Assembly: GCA_025355325.1 (NCBI GenBank)
Contig: JANXZX010000214.1
Span: 1 to 59,146, forward strand
Length of the DNA stretch: 59,146 bases
Reading direction: 5' to 3'
Source of the DNA: Geobacteraceae bacterium
GTDB taxonomy: Bacteria > Desulfobacterota > Desulfuromonadia > Geobacterales > Pseudopelobacteraceae
In this document: one piece after another, positions 8,876 through 17,989 of the stretch
How positions within the stretch are numbered: the first letter of the stretch is position 1
How the letters are laid out: every line of letters begins with the position of its first letter
Made by a program: the position numbers and the translations under genes
Notes under the pieces: generated by a model
The model's database searches: none
Seen by the model: only the letters and a program-made list of their open reading frames with translations
What the model was told of the DNA's origin: nothing

Positions 8876-11167
8876 ATGACAAATGTCGATAGAGCCATAC
8901 AGCACCTCAATCGCAAAATCAGCGAACGCGAGCATAGTCAGACGCTCCCTTTCGATGATTTTCTGAAAATTCTGACCGAACGGCCGGACTCTGTCGTGCG
9001 CAATATTTTCCAGACGTTCCATGACATGATTCGCTCCTATGTCGGCACCGGAGTCGACGAATACCCCGACGACCCGGAATCAATCAATTATGTGAGCTAC
9101 GATTGCAGCAACCTGTTTGTCAATAATACTGATCACCCTTTCTTTGCTGATCGGCTGTTTGCCAACCGCCTCATTAACCATGTCGATGCAATGAAGGGGA
9201 GCGCACAACAGAACAAGATCTATATTTTCGAAGGTCCTCCCGGGTCAGGCAAGAGTACCTTTCTCAATAATCTGCTGTCCAAGTTTGAAGAATATGCCAA
9301 CAGTGAGGACGGAACCCGTTATGAGGTTGTCTGGAGACTTGACCGGAGGGTGCTGGCGCAGATCAATGAAACCCGGCTGACGTCGTTCGTTGACCGGCTT
9401 ACGAATCTGCTTGATGAACACGAACCGGGACACGCCGAAACGAGTGAAATAAAAAATGCATCGTTCCTGAGCGGTGATTATGTGGAAATACACTGTCCGT
9501 CCCACGATAATCCGCTCCTGTTGATCCCCAAACGTGACCGGCGCATGTTTTTCGATGACCTCTTCAAGAACGATGAATTCAAGTGGAAACTTTTCACCGA
9601 AAAGGAATATGAGTGGGTTTTCAGTGAAACCCCCTGCACGATCTGCAGCTCGATCTTCGATGCCCTGATTCAGCGTCTGCCTGCCTCAGGGGATATTTAC
9701 CGTATGATTCATGCCCGCCCCTACCGTTTCAACCGCCGCCTGGGAGAAGGCATCACCGTTTTTAATCCGGGTGACAAGCCTATGAAGCAGAATGTCGTAA
9801 CCAATGAACAACTGCAGCGCAAGATCGATATTCTCCTGGGTGATAGCAATGCCGTCAAATACATCCATTCAAGTTTTGCCAAAACCAATAACGGCATCTA
9901 CGCCCTTATGGATGTGAAATCACATAATGCCGAGCGCTTGTTAGAGCTTCACAACATAATCAGCGAGGGAATCCACAAAGTGGAGGATATTGAAGAAAAC
10001 GTCAAATCACTCTTCATCGCCCTGATGAATCCGGAGGATGAGAAAACCATCGATGGATTCCAGTCTTTTACTGACCGTATCGAATTCATCAATATTCCGT
10101 ATATCATGGATCTTAATACCGAGGTTGAGATATACCGCAACATCTTTGGCAAGCATATCGACGAGAGTTTCATTCCCCGTGTTCTGCATAACTTTGCCCG
10201 CACGATCATTTCAACGCGGATGAATACCTCTTCAGAAGCGATGCTGGATTGGATCGTAGATCCGCTAAAATACGGGCAGTATTGCGACGAAAACCTGCAA
10301 ATTCTTAAAATGGAGATTTATACCGGCTACATCCCTACCTGGCTCGACGAAGAAGATCGCAAACGTCTCACTGCCAAACGCCGACGACGAATCATAGACG
10401 AATCGGAGAAGGAAGGGGTAACCGGATTTTCCGGCCGTGATTCCATCAAAATATTCAGCGATTTTTTTGCAGCCCATGCCCGCAAGGACAAGTTGATCTC
10501 CATGTCCAGCCTCAGCGCATTTTTTAAAAAATGGCTTGCTGATATTAACGACATGGTGCCGGAAGGATTTCTGGATTCACTGCTGAGAAACTACAATTAT
10601 TCGGTATTACAGGAAGTCAAGGAATCGCTCTACTACTACAACGAGGAACAGATTGCCCGTGACCTGCTCAATTATATGTTTGCGGTTAATTTTGAACCGG
10701 GTTCTGTGGCGGTCTGCCGTTTCACCAATGAAAAACTGGAAATAAGCGAAGAGTTTATACGGGCTATTGAGGTGAGACTCCTCGGAACAGATGTCGATGA
10801 GAGCGTACGGCTTACATTCCGTCAGGAAACCCAGAAGGAATATGCGTCCCGGACCCTGACTCAGGAGATACTTGCTGAAGGCAAAGACCCCGCTAAAACC
10901 GGTCTCTACCAGTCGCTCCATGAACGCTATGTCTACAATCTGAAGGGAAAGGTACTTGAACCGTTTCTCGATAACGCGAACTTCCGTCGGGCAATCAAGG
11001 ATTACGATACTGATGCATTCAAAACCTACGACAAGCGTATTCGTGACGACGTATCATTTCTTATCAGCAACCTTTGTGCTGCCAGGTACCACTACACCAA
11101 GCAGAGCGCAAAAGAGATCTGCGTCTATGTTATCGACAATGATCTGGCTCGTAAATTTCCCTCATAA
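8876..11167 (+). CDS. Second PrkA-like AAA serine protein kinase
   Basis: 763 residues, longer than the first PrkA of this operon and clearly divergent from it. Walker A is GPPGSGKST (about 120-128), and CTIC (in ETPCTICSSIF) lies in the middle of the AAA part. The C-terminal half resembles the PrkA kinase-like region only loosely. GGTGAC lies just before the ATG. As last gene of the operon it brackets yeaH and spoVR between two PrkA-type proteins, which suggests they form or modify a common complex (inference). The gene is convergent with the diguanylate cyclase gene, with 72 bp between their ends and no clear terminator. Confidence 0.88.
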   Translation: MTNVDRAIQHLNRKISEREHSQTLPFDDFLKILTERPDSVVRNIFQTFHDMIRSYVGTGVDEYPDDPESINYVSYDCSNLFVNNTDHPFFADRLFANRLINHVDAMKGSAQQNKIYIFEGPPGSGKSTFLNNLLSKFEEYANSEDGTRYEVVWRLDRRVLAQINETRLTSFVDRLTNLLDEHEPGHAETSEIKNASFLSGDYVEIHCPSHDNPLLLIPKRDRRMFFDDLFKNDEFKWKLFTEKEYEWVFSETPCTICSSIFDALIQRLPASGDIYRMIHARPYRFNRRLGEGITVFNPGDKPMKQNVVTNEQLQRKIDILLGDSNAVKYIHSSFAKTNNGIYALMDVKSHNAERLLELHNIISEGIHKVEDIEENVKSLFIALMNPEDEKTIDGFQSFTDRIEFINIPYIMDLNTEVEIYRNIFGKHIDESFIPRVLHNFARTIISTRMNTSSEAMLDWIVDPLKYGQYCDENLQILKMEIYTGYIPTWLDEEDRKRLTAKRRRRIIDESEKEGVTGFSGRDSIKIFSDFFAAHARKDKLISMSSLSAFFKKWLADINDMVPEGFLDSLLRNYNYSVLQEVKESLYYYNEEQIARDLLNYMFAVNFEPGSVAVCRFTNEKLEISEEFIRAIEVRLLGTDVDESVRLTFRQETQKEYASRTLTQEILAEGKDPAKTGLYQSLHERYVYNLKGKVLEPFLDNANFRRAIKDYDTDAFKTYDKRIRDDVSFLISNLCAARYHYTKQSAKEICVYVIDNDLARKFPS

Positions 11168-11239
11168 TATGACGCTTCTATCCGGGATTACGTGAATCAG
11201 GGTGCCAGCAAGAGCGGGCATTAGCATCAGAGGAATTTG

Positions 11240-14200
11240 CTATAAAAGCGTCCCCGCACATTTCTGGGCAGATTTATCTTGATACATCCTCTCGTCACTA
11301 AGCTTTATGGCCGCATCAAGAAGATCCTTATTTTCTGCCGAAGCAATTCCAAAAGCGATACTTACTTTGCCACTGATGATTTCAGAGCAGCTTTTAATTC
11401 TCCTCACGGCTTCTTCTGCTACAGTAGTGTCTGTTTCAGGAAGAAGAATGGCAAATTCATCTCCACCGATACGCGCAACTATGTCTTCAGCTCGAAATGC
11501 GGCAATAATAATTCGAGCGGCAAGACGAATCAAAGAATCCCCTTCATCATGCCCCAAAGTGTCATTGACTGTTTTAAGACCGTTTACATCAGCCATCACG
11601 ATACTTACCGGAAACATCCTGCTGTGGGAAAACCGTTCCAACTCTTCATCGAAAAATGCCCGATTATAAAGTCCGGTCAGCGCATCGTGAGTACTGTCAT
11701 GACGAAGAGTTACCTCCAATTCTTTGCGGTTGGTGACATCATGGGCAATTCCAATGATGCCGATTACCGCTCCACTATCATTAAAAATCGGGGTTTTTAT
11801 CTTCTCCACATAATTGATCTTCCCCCCTTGACCAACAACGGTTTCTTCAAAATAGGTACGGGTACCGGTTGCTATAACATCCTTGAAGTTTTTATCATAT
11901 TTTCCGGCAAGTTCAGGCGGATAAATATCATAATCACACTTTCCGACCAGTTCCTGCGAAGTCAGGCCAAGTGCATTGCAGAACGGATCATTAACTGCGA
12001 CATATCTCCCTTCCTTGTCTTTAAGCCAGGCAACATTCGGGATATTATTAAGAATAGCCTGCTGCTGCCGTATGACTTCGCTGATACGTTCTTCCGCTAT
12101 TTTACGGTCGGTTATATCTTCCATTGCCAGGAGGATTATGTGTGAGCCGATATTTTCCCGGAAGATCTGGCGGGCGTTAAGAAGGATTGTCTTATGGCCG
12201 ATTTCCTGGAAATCATGATTAACCTCATAGTCGTTGATCACGGTATCATGAGGAAGTATTTCCTCAACAAGTATCCGTAGTCCCGGGATATCCCATTGCC
12301 GGTTGCCGACATCGTAAATAAAATTACCAATGGTATCTTCCGGTGTTACCTTAAACGTCTCATAAAAGCTATGGTTGGCGGTGAGGATTTTAAGATCAGA
12401 ATTCAGTACGACCAGAGGCTCACGTACCGTTTCAACGATGTTCTCGGCATATTCACGGGCATCCTGGATCTCCGTTTCCAGCTGCTTCCGGGCGGTAATA
12501 TCCTCCATAGCCAGCAGTATTATGTGTGAGCCGATATTTTCCCGGAAGATCTGGCGGGCGTTAAGAAGGATTGTCTTATGGCCGATTTCCTGAAAATCAT
12601 GTTCAACTTCATAGCCGTTGAACACGGTGTCGTGGGGGAGTATTTTTTCAAACAGCAGGCGAAGGGCCGGAATGTCCCATTGCCGGTTACCAACATCATA
12701 AATAAAATTCCCGATGGTATCTTCCGGCGTCACCTTGAAAGTTTCATAGAAGCTGTGGTTAGCAGTTAGTATCTTAAGGTCGGAATTCAATACCACCAAC
12801 GATTCACGTACCGTTTCAACGATGTTCTCGGCATATTCACGGGCATCCTGAATTTCCGTTTCCAGCTGTTTTCGAGCGGTAATATCCTCCATAGCCAGCA
12901 GGATTATGTGCGAGCCGATATTTTCCCGGAAGATCTGGCGGGCGTTAAGAAGGATTGTCTTATGGCCGATTTCCTGAAAATCATGCTCAACTTCATACCC
13001 ATTGAACACGGTGTCATGGGGGAGTATTTTCTCGAACAGCAGGCGCAGCACGGGAATGTCCCATTGCCGGTTACCAACATCGTAAATGAAATTCCCGATG
13101 GTATCTCCCGGCGTTACCTTGAACGTCTCATAAAAGCTATGGTTGGCGGTGAGGATTTTAAGATCGGAATTCAGAACAACCAGGGGCTCACGTACTGTTT
13201 CAACGATGTTCTCGGCATATTCACGGGCATCCTGAATCTCTGTTTCCAGCTGTTTTCGAGCGGTAATATCCTCCATAGCCAGGAGGATTATGCGGGAGCC
13301 GATATTTTCCCGGAAAATCTGGCGGGCGTTAAGCATTATTATTTTACGACCGATATCGAGAAAATCATGCTCAACCTCATAACCGTTTATCTCGGTATCA
13401 AGGGGGAGAATCTCCTCGACAAGTACCCGCAGTTTAGGAATATCCCATTGCCGGTTGCCGAGATCGTATAAAAAATTTCCGACCGTTTCCTCGGGAGTTA
13501 CTTTAAATGTTTCGTAGAAACTGCGGTTTGCAGTGAGAATTTTCAGGTCGGAATTAAGCACAACCAAAGGTTCACGCACTGTTTCAACTATATTTTCCGC
13601 GTATTCACGCGCGTCCTGAATTTCCACTTCCAACTGTTTTCGTACAGTAATATCCTCCATAGCCAGCAGTATGATATGAGAGCCGATATTTTCCCGAAAT
13701 ATCTGACGGGCGTTGAGCAGAATTATTTTTCGGCCGATATCAAGAAAATCATGCTCGACCTCATAATTATTGATTACGGTGTCATGGGGAAGGATTTCCT
13801 CGACAAGAATCCGCAGCTTGGGAATGTCCCATTGCCGGTTACCAACATCATAAATGTAATTTCCGATGGTATTCTCAGGGATTGCTTTGAACGTCTCGTA
13901 GAAGCTATGGTTCGCAGTAAGAATCTTAAGGTCGGAATTAAGTACCACCAGAGGCTCACGCACCGTTTCGACTATATTTTCGGCATATTCACGTGCATCC
14001 TGAATTTCAGCTTCGAGCTGTTTGCGCGCCGTAATGTCCTCCATGGCAAGCAGGATAATTCGAGAACCGATATTTTCCCGGGAGATCTGCCGGGCATTAA
14101 GTAAAATTATCTTTCGGCCTATGTCCGGAAAATCATGTTCGACTTCATACCCGTTAAATACGGTATTATTGGGAAGAATATCCTCAAAGAGGACTCGAAG

Positions 14201-15718
14201 CTTCGGTATGTCCCACTGCCGGTTACCAAGATCATAAATGAAATTTCCTATAGTAGCTTCCGGTGTGACCTTAAACGTTTCATAGAAGCTATGGTTGGCG
14301 GTAAGGATTTTAAGGTCGGAATCCAGCACTACCAGTGGTTCACGCACGGTTTCAACGATGTTTTCTGCATATTCCAAGGATTCCTGGATTTTCATTTCCA
14401 GTTGCTTGCGCTCGGTAATATCCCTCACGATACTGAGCATGTAATGTTCATTCTCAATAGCAATAGTTTCCACAGACAAAAGACCGATTAATGTCAGGCC
14501 GCTTTTTCGCTTGAATTTGACTTCCATGTTTCTGACCGGTACATTATTTTCTATCGATTGCAGTACAGCGGCCCGGTCAGTTGTATCCTCCCACAGACCA
14601 AACTCAAGAGATGTCTTCCCGATTAATTCGTCGCGCTGGTAACCCAGTGTTTGCAGAAATGACTGGTTTACATCAACGAATCTGCCTTCTTTCAAGGTGG
14701 CAATACTTATCAGGGCCGGTACGGAATTAAATATTTTGGAAAACTTCTGTTCTGATTTATGGAGCGCTTCTGCTACCTGTTTATGCTCGGTGACGTCCCT
14801 CATGATTCCGATGGCATGCCACTTACTTTTGATATTTAACGCTGAAACGGAAAGTTCCAATGGAAATTCCGCACCGCTCTTTCTAAGTCCGACCAACTCC
14901 GTCCACCTGCCGATCAGCGGTCCCGTCCCCTGCTCCCTGAAACTTTCCACACCAAGCTTCTGTGCATCTGCAAGTCGTTCCGGAGTGAACAGTTTATGAA
15001 AGTCCTGCCCGGTGATCTCCGAAGGTGAACAGCAAAACATTCTCTCCGCCGCCGCGTTACAGTAGGTAACTGTTCCGAATTCATCCATCATTACAATGGC
15101 ATCGACAGCCATTTCTGCGAGCTTGTACATCCTCTCTTCGCTTTCGCGCAGGGAATTCTCAGCCTGCCGGCGTTCGGTGGTGTCAAACATTGCAAGACGG
15201 ACTTCCTGCCCCGAAGCAGCCGTCATGGCTTCGATCAGAACAGAAATCGCGTGATGTGCGTTACTCTCAACGGTCAACTCACACGACTCTTTAACCCGGC
15301 TGGCTCGTACGGAGCTGAGAAAATTATTAAAATTTGAACGTTCAGCATCCGCGACAAAGAGCCCAAAGCGCTGACCGATCAGTTGGGATTTCACACCTCC
15401 CAGGAGGCCGGCACCGGCAATGTTCAAGGCGGTGATGGTTCCGGCGGGATCAAGGTTGAAAAAACCGACCGGAGCAAATTCAAACAGGTCAGTATATTTT
15501 TTCAGAGACTTATCCAGATCATCCCTGATCTGAATCAGTTCTCTGTTTTGCATCTCAAGTTCTATCTGATGTACCTGTAATTCGTAAAAGAGCTTCAGCG
15601 TCTCTTCCAACGTGGTTGGCAATGGTAATTCCGACACATTACCCTGCCTCTGCTCTTCGGCATTTTGGCGCAATTGTCCCGCTTTTATTAAGAAGTTATT
15701 CTCACCGTCGTTGTTCAT
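11240..15718 (-). CDS. Multi-PAS diguanylate cyclase with six tandem PAS repeats
   Basis: 1492 residues, soluble. An N-terminal helical region is followed by three ordinary PAS domains (about 60-440), then six consecutive PAS units of exactly 128 residues (about 443-1210), another PAS (about 1215-1335) and a C-terminal GGDEF domain. The active site GGDEF (about 1418-1422) and the inhibitory RxxD site (RAED, five residues before it) are intact, so it should make c-di-GMP with product inhibition. The ATG at 15718 is chosen because GGAGG lies six bases upstream; the TTG at 15724 falls inside that spacer. Fifty-three bp downstream of an HD-GYP phosphodiesterase gene, probably in one transcript. 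The repeat array is the odd feature (see findings). Confidence 0.93.
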   Translation of the reverse strand: MNNDGENNFLIKAGQLRQNAEEQRQGNVSELPLPTTLEETLKLFYELQVHQIELEMQNRELIQIRDDLDKSLKKYTDLFEFAPVGFFNLDPAGTITALNIAGAGLLGGVKSQLIGQRFGLFVADAERSNFNNFLSSVRASRVKESCELTVESNAHHAISVLIEAMTAASGQEVRLAMFDTTERRQAENSLRESEERMYKLAEMAVDAIVMMDEFGTVTYCNAAAERMFCCSPSEITGQDFHKLFTPERLADAQKLGVESFREQGTGPLIGRWTELVGLRKSGAEFPLELSVSALNIKSKWHAIGIMRDVTEHKQVAEALHKSEQKFSKIFNSVPALISIATLKEGRFVDVNQSFLQTLGYQRDELIGKTSLEFGLWEDTTDRAAVLQSIENNVPVRNMEVKFKRKSGLTLIGLLSVETIAIENEHYMLSIVRDITERKQLEMKIQESLEYAENIVETVREPLVVLDSDLKILTANHSFYETFKVTPEATIGNFIYDLGNRQWDIPKLRVLFEDILPNNTVFNGYEVEHDFPDIGRKIILLNARQISRENIGSRIILLAMEDITARKQLEAEIQDAREYAENIVETVREPLVVLNSDLKILTANHSFYETFKAIPENTIGNYIYDVGNRQWDIPKLRILVEEILPHDTVINNYEVEHDFLDIGRKIILLNARQIFRENIGSHIILLAMEDITVRKQLEVEIQDAREYAENIVETVREPLVVLNSDLKILTANRSFYETFKVTPEETVGNFLYDLGNRQWDIPKLRVLVEEILPLDTEINGYEVEHDFLDIGRKIIMLNARQIFRENIGSRIILLAMEDITARKQLETEIQDAREYAENIVETVREPLVVLNSDLKILTANHSFYETFKVTPGDTIGNFIYDVGNRQWDIPVLRLLFEKILPHDTVFNGYEVEHDFQEIGHKTILLNARQIFRENIGSHIILLAMEDITARKQLETEIQDAREYAENIVETVRESLVVLNSDLKILTANHSFYETFKVTPEDTIGNFIYDVGNRQWDIPALRLLFEKILPHDTVFNGYEVEHDFQEIGHKTILLNARQIFRENIGSHIILLAMEDITARKQLETEIQDAREYAENIVETVREPLVVLNSDLKILTANHSFYETFKVTPEDTIGNFIYDVGNRQWDIPGLRILVEEILPHDTVINDYEVNHDFQEIGHKTILLNARQIFRENIGSHIILLAMEDITDRKIAEERISEVIRQQQAILNNIPNVAWLKDKEGRYVAVNDPFCNALGLTSQELVGKCDYDIYPPELAGKYDKNFKDVIATGTRTYFEETVVGQGGKINYVEKIKTPIFNDSGAVIGIIGIAHDVTNRKELEVTLRHDSTHDALTGLYNRAFFDEELERFSHSRMFPVSIVMADVNGLKTVNDTLGHDEGDSLIRLAARIIIAAFRAEDIVARIGGDEFAILLPETDTTVAEEAVRRIKSCSEIISGKVSIAFGIASAENKDLLDAAIKLSDERMYQDKSAQKCAGTLL
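12089..14392 (-). repeat. Six in-frame 384-bp tandem repeats (PAS units)
   Basis: Unit starts on the minus strand are at 14392, 14008, 13624, 13240, 12856 and 12472, spaced exactly 384 bp. Each encodes a PAS unit with the markers REYAENIVETVRE, FYETFKV, GNRQWDIP, ILLNARQI and ILLAMEDIT. The three units covering 13240 to 12089 are the most alike. The unit starting at 14392 is the most diverged and opens KIQESLEYA instead of EIQDAREYA. No frame-breaking indels are seen. Confidence 0.95.
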
Positions 15719-15771
15719 TACCAACCTCCGACAAATTTACTGCGGGCCAACAGCATTATTTAATGCCCGTT

Positions 15772-17730
15772 TCAATCCACAAGGACATTTGATTCAAGAC
15801 ACACGGAAACAACATGTGGATCAAAGTGAGTTCCGGAAAGAGAACGAATATGTTCGCGAACTTTTTCCACGGACCAGGACGTGCGGTAGTGGCGGTCAGA
15901 CCGAAGCGCATCCCACACATCGACTAACGCAAAAATACGGGCAACCAGAGGTATTTGCTCTCCCTTCAGTCCGAGTGGGTATCCGGTGCCATCCCACTTT
16001 TCATGATGGGCATAGGGAATATCGAGTGCCAATCGCAGGTAGCGGATGGGTGAGAGCATTTCATAGGCATATATCGTATGTTTTTTCATCACAGCCCATT
16101 CTTCTTCGTTCAACGCATCTTTCTTAAGCAATATCTCATCCGGGACCCCCATTTTACCAATATCGTGCAGCAATGCACCCCAGCGGACCTGAACCAGCTC
16201 GGCATCAGTCAAACCGAATAAACGCGCCAGCTTGACAGTATACACAGCTACCCGCTGCGTATGCCCCTCCGTCTCATTGTCGCGAAGTTCCAGTGCATGA
16301 GACCACCCCTCGATGGTCGTGTCATAGGCATGGAAAAGCTCGGCGTTGGTTCGTTGCAGATTATCGAACAGGTTTACATTATCAATGGCAATTGCCGCCT
16401 GTGCAGCAAGAGCTCTGAGAAAATCGAGCCATTCTTTATTCCGCTCGGTTTTTTTTCGGTGAAATATTTCCAATACTCCCACGACGTTTCCCTTGGCAAT
16501 TAACGGGACACCGTGGTAGCTGCAGAAATTTTCACCAGCAAGAAGAATTCTGCGGATAAAGCTGTCAGCTTCCAGCGAAAGATCGGGAATTTGAAGGATG
16601 TGACGCTCCTGAGCGACCCGTCCGGCATAGCCTTCGCCCAGGGGCTGATATGCCTGTTCAATGGCCTTGGTATTAAAACCGCGACCGGCTACGTACTCCA
16701 AAGAGAGTGAGGCAGGGTTAAATAACAGAACGTCGGCAGCATCGACATCCAGCTGCACGATGACGTGTGTGAGCAGGGCGTTCAGGCTTAAATTCAAATC
16801 AAAGCTGAAGTTGATTGCGCGGCCGATTTCCACGAGGGCGGTCAGATGTTCGAGATGCCGGCGAATCCGTTCATCGGCGCACTTTATGTCACTTATGTCG
16901 GTAAACATCACGACAACCTGACTTAACTCATTATTACCATCCAGATTGGGGTACGCGTTTACCAGCACCCATTTGTGTTCATTATTATTTCCATTATCTT
17001 TTGGGATACCCATGACAAAATTCTTCAGAGTACGTCCCGTTGCAATAACCTGATTAACGGGAAACTGCGCTGTCGACAATGGAGTGCCGTCTTCGCGAAC
17101 AAAGTGCCAGCATTCATCACCTGCGTTCTTGCCCACTATCCGGACGGACGGCATCCCCAGTGACAGGGCTGCTTCCGGATTACACCTGATGATGGTTGTA
17201 TCAGGAGCATGAACAATGACACCGATGGGAATATTTTCAATTAACGACCAGTGATCCTCATCTTTTGTCCGCAAGGCAGACTCGGCAAACTTGCGGGCAC
17301 TGATATCACGGATATTACACTGAATTACCTTTTCTTCACCGACCAGATACACATTACTGACGAATTCCACTTGAACCAGATGACCGCCTTTCGTTTTGAG
17401 CGGCAGATTTTCATAACGGATAAACTCATTCATCTGTAATGCCTGGAAGGAGTGCCTGCTGGCATCCACATCCTTGAACGCCCCCACTTCCCATAGTTTC
17501 TTTTCAACAAACTCTTCCCGTGAGTAGCCCAACATATCGATCAAATATGGATTAACATCGTTAATCAATCCAGTTTCGGCATTCAGAATCAAAATACCGT
17601 CCTGTGCCGATTCAAAAAGGCGGCGGTAGCGAAGCTCCGAATTTTTGAGAGCGATATAGATATCACCTCGCGCTTCATCGGTAACAGGTGCTGCAGACGA
17701 CGTATGTATCGCCTCTGTAGTGCGTTTCAT
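15772..17730 (-). CDS. PAS-PAS-GAF-HD-GYP c-di-GMP phosphodiesterase
   Basis: 652 residues, soluble. Two PAS domains (about 30-145 and 160-285), a GAF domain (about 300-445) and an HD-GYP domain (about 455-650). Catalytic signatures are present: LLHDIGK (His522-Asp523) and HHEKWDGTGYP (GYP at 583-585), so hydrolysis of c-di-GMP is expected. AGAGGATTTCT precedes the ATG. It starts 18 bp after the ferredoxin gene and is followed 53 bp later by the diguanylate cyclase, so making and breaking of c-di-GMP are encoded side by side. The PAS and GAF ligands cannot be told from sequence. Confidence 0.93.
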   Translation of the reverse strand: MKRTTEAIHTSSAAPVTDEARGDIYIALKNSELRYRRLFESAQDGILILNAETGLINDVNPYLIDMLGYSREEFVEKKLWEVGAFKDVDASRHSFQALQMNEFIRYENLPLKTKGGHLVQVEFVSNVYLVGEEKVIQCNIRDISARKFAESALRTKDEDHWSLIENIPIGVIVHAPDTTIIRCNPEAALSLGMPSVRIVGKNAGDECWHFVREDGTPLSTAQFPVNQVIATGRTLKNFVMGIPKDNGNNNEHKWVLVNAYPNLDGNNELSQVVVMFTDISDIKCADERIRRHLEHLTALVEIGRAINFSFDLNLSLNALLTHVIVQLDVDAADVLLFNPASLSLEYVAGRGFNTKAIEQAYQPLGEGYAGRVAQERHILQIPDLSLEADSFIRRILLAGENFCSYHGVPLIAKGNVVGVLEIFHRKKTERNKEWLDFLRALAAQAAIAIDNVNLFDNLQRTNAELFHAYDTTIEGWSHALELRDNETEGHTQRVAVYTVKLARLFGLTDAELVQVRWGALLHDIGKMGVPDEILLKKDALNEEEWAVMKKHTIYAYEMLSPIRYLRLALDIPYAHHEKWDGTGYPLGLKGEQIPLVARIFALVDVWDALRSDRHYRTSWSVEKVREHIRSLSGTHFDPHVVSVCLESNVLVD

Positions 17731-17748
17731 AGAAATCCTCTAAAATAA

Positions 17749-17940
17749 TCAATCCCGCCAGTAGATGCAGGATACCGGGCAGATGTCAACGGCCTCACGC
17801 TGAATTGTGTCTTCAGTCTCCCCGCCCGGATCATATACTTCGGCCTTATCATGATCAGCCAATCGAAACACCTGAGGAACATTTGTCACACAGAGTCCAC
17901 ACCCGATACAGGCATCCTGGTCAACCCATGGTTTTCTCAT
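17749..17940 (-). CDS. Small [4Fe-4S] ferredoxin
   Basis: 63 residues, cytoplasmic. It carries one cluster motif: CIGCGLC (Cys11, 14, 17) plus Cys54 in DICPVSC. The acidic C-terminal half contains DPGGETEDTIQ. The ATG at 17940 is preceded by AAGGAGG with a good spacer; a longer frame starting at 18015 would overlap the UbiB gene and has no such signal. A close paralogue sits at the head of the porin-cytochrome operon at 24549-24746. Probably an electron carrier for a reductase. The position between UbiB and HD-GYP genes does not say which one. Confidence 0.92.
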   Translation of the reverse strand: MRKPWVDQDACIGCGLCVTNVPQVFRLADHDKAEVYDPGGETEDTIQREAVDICPVSCIYWRD

Positions 17941-17989
17941 GTATTCATCCTCCTTGTAAGATGTTGTATAAGGATTTGTGGAGCCGGCA

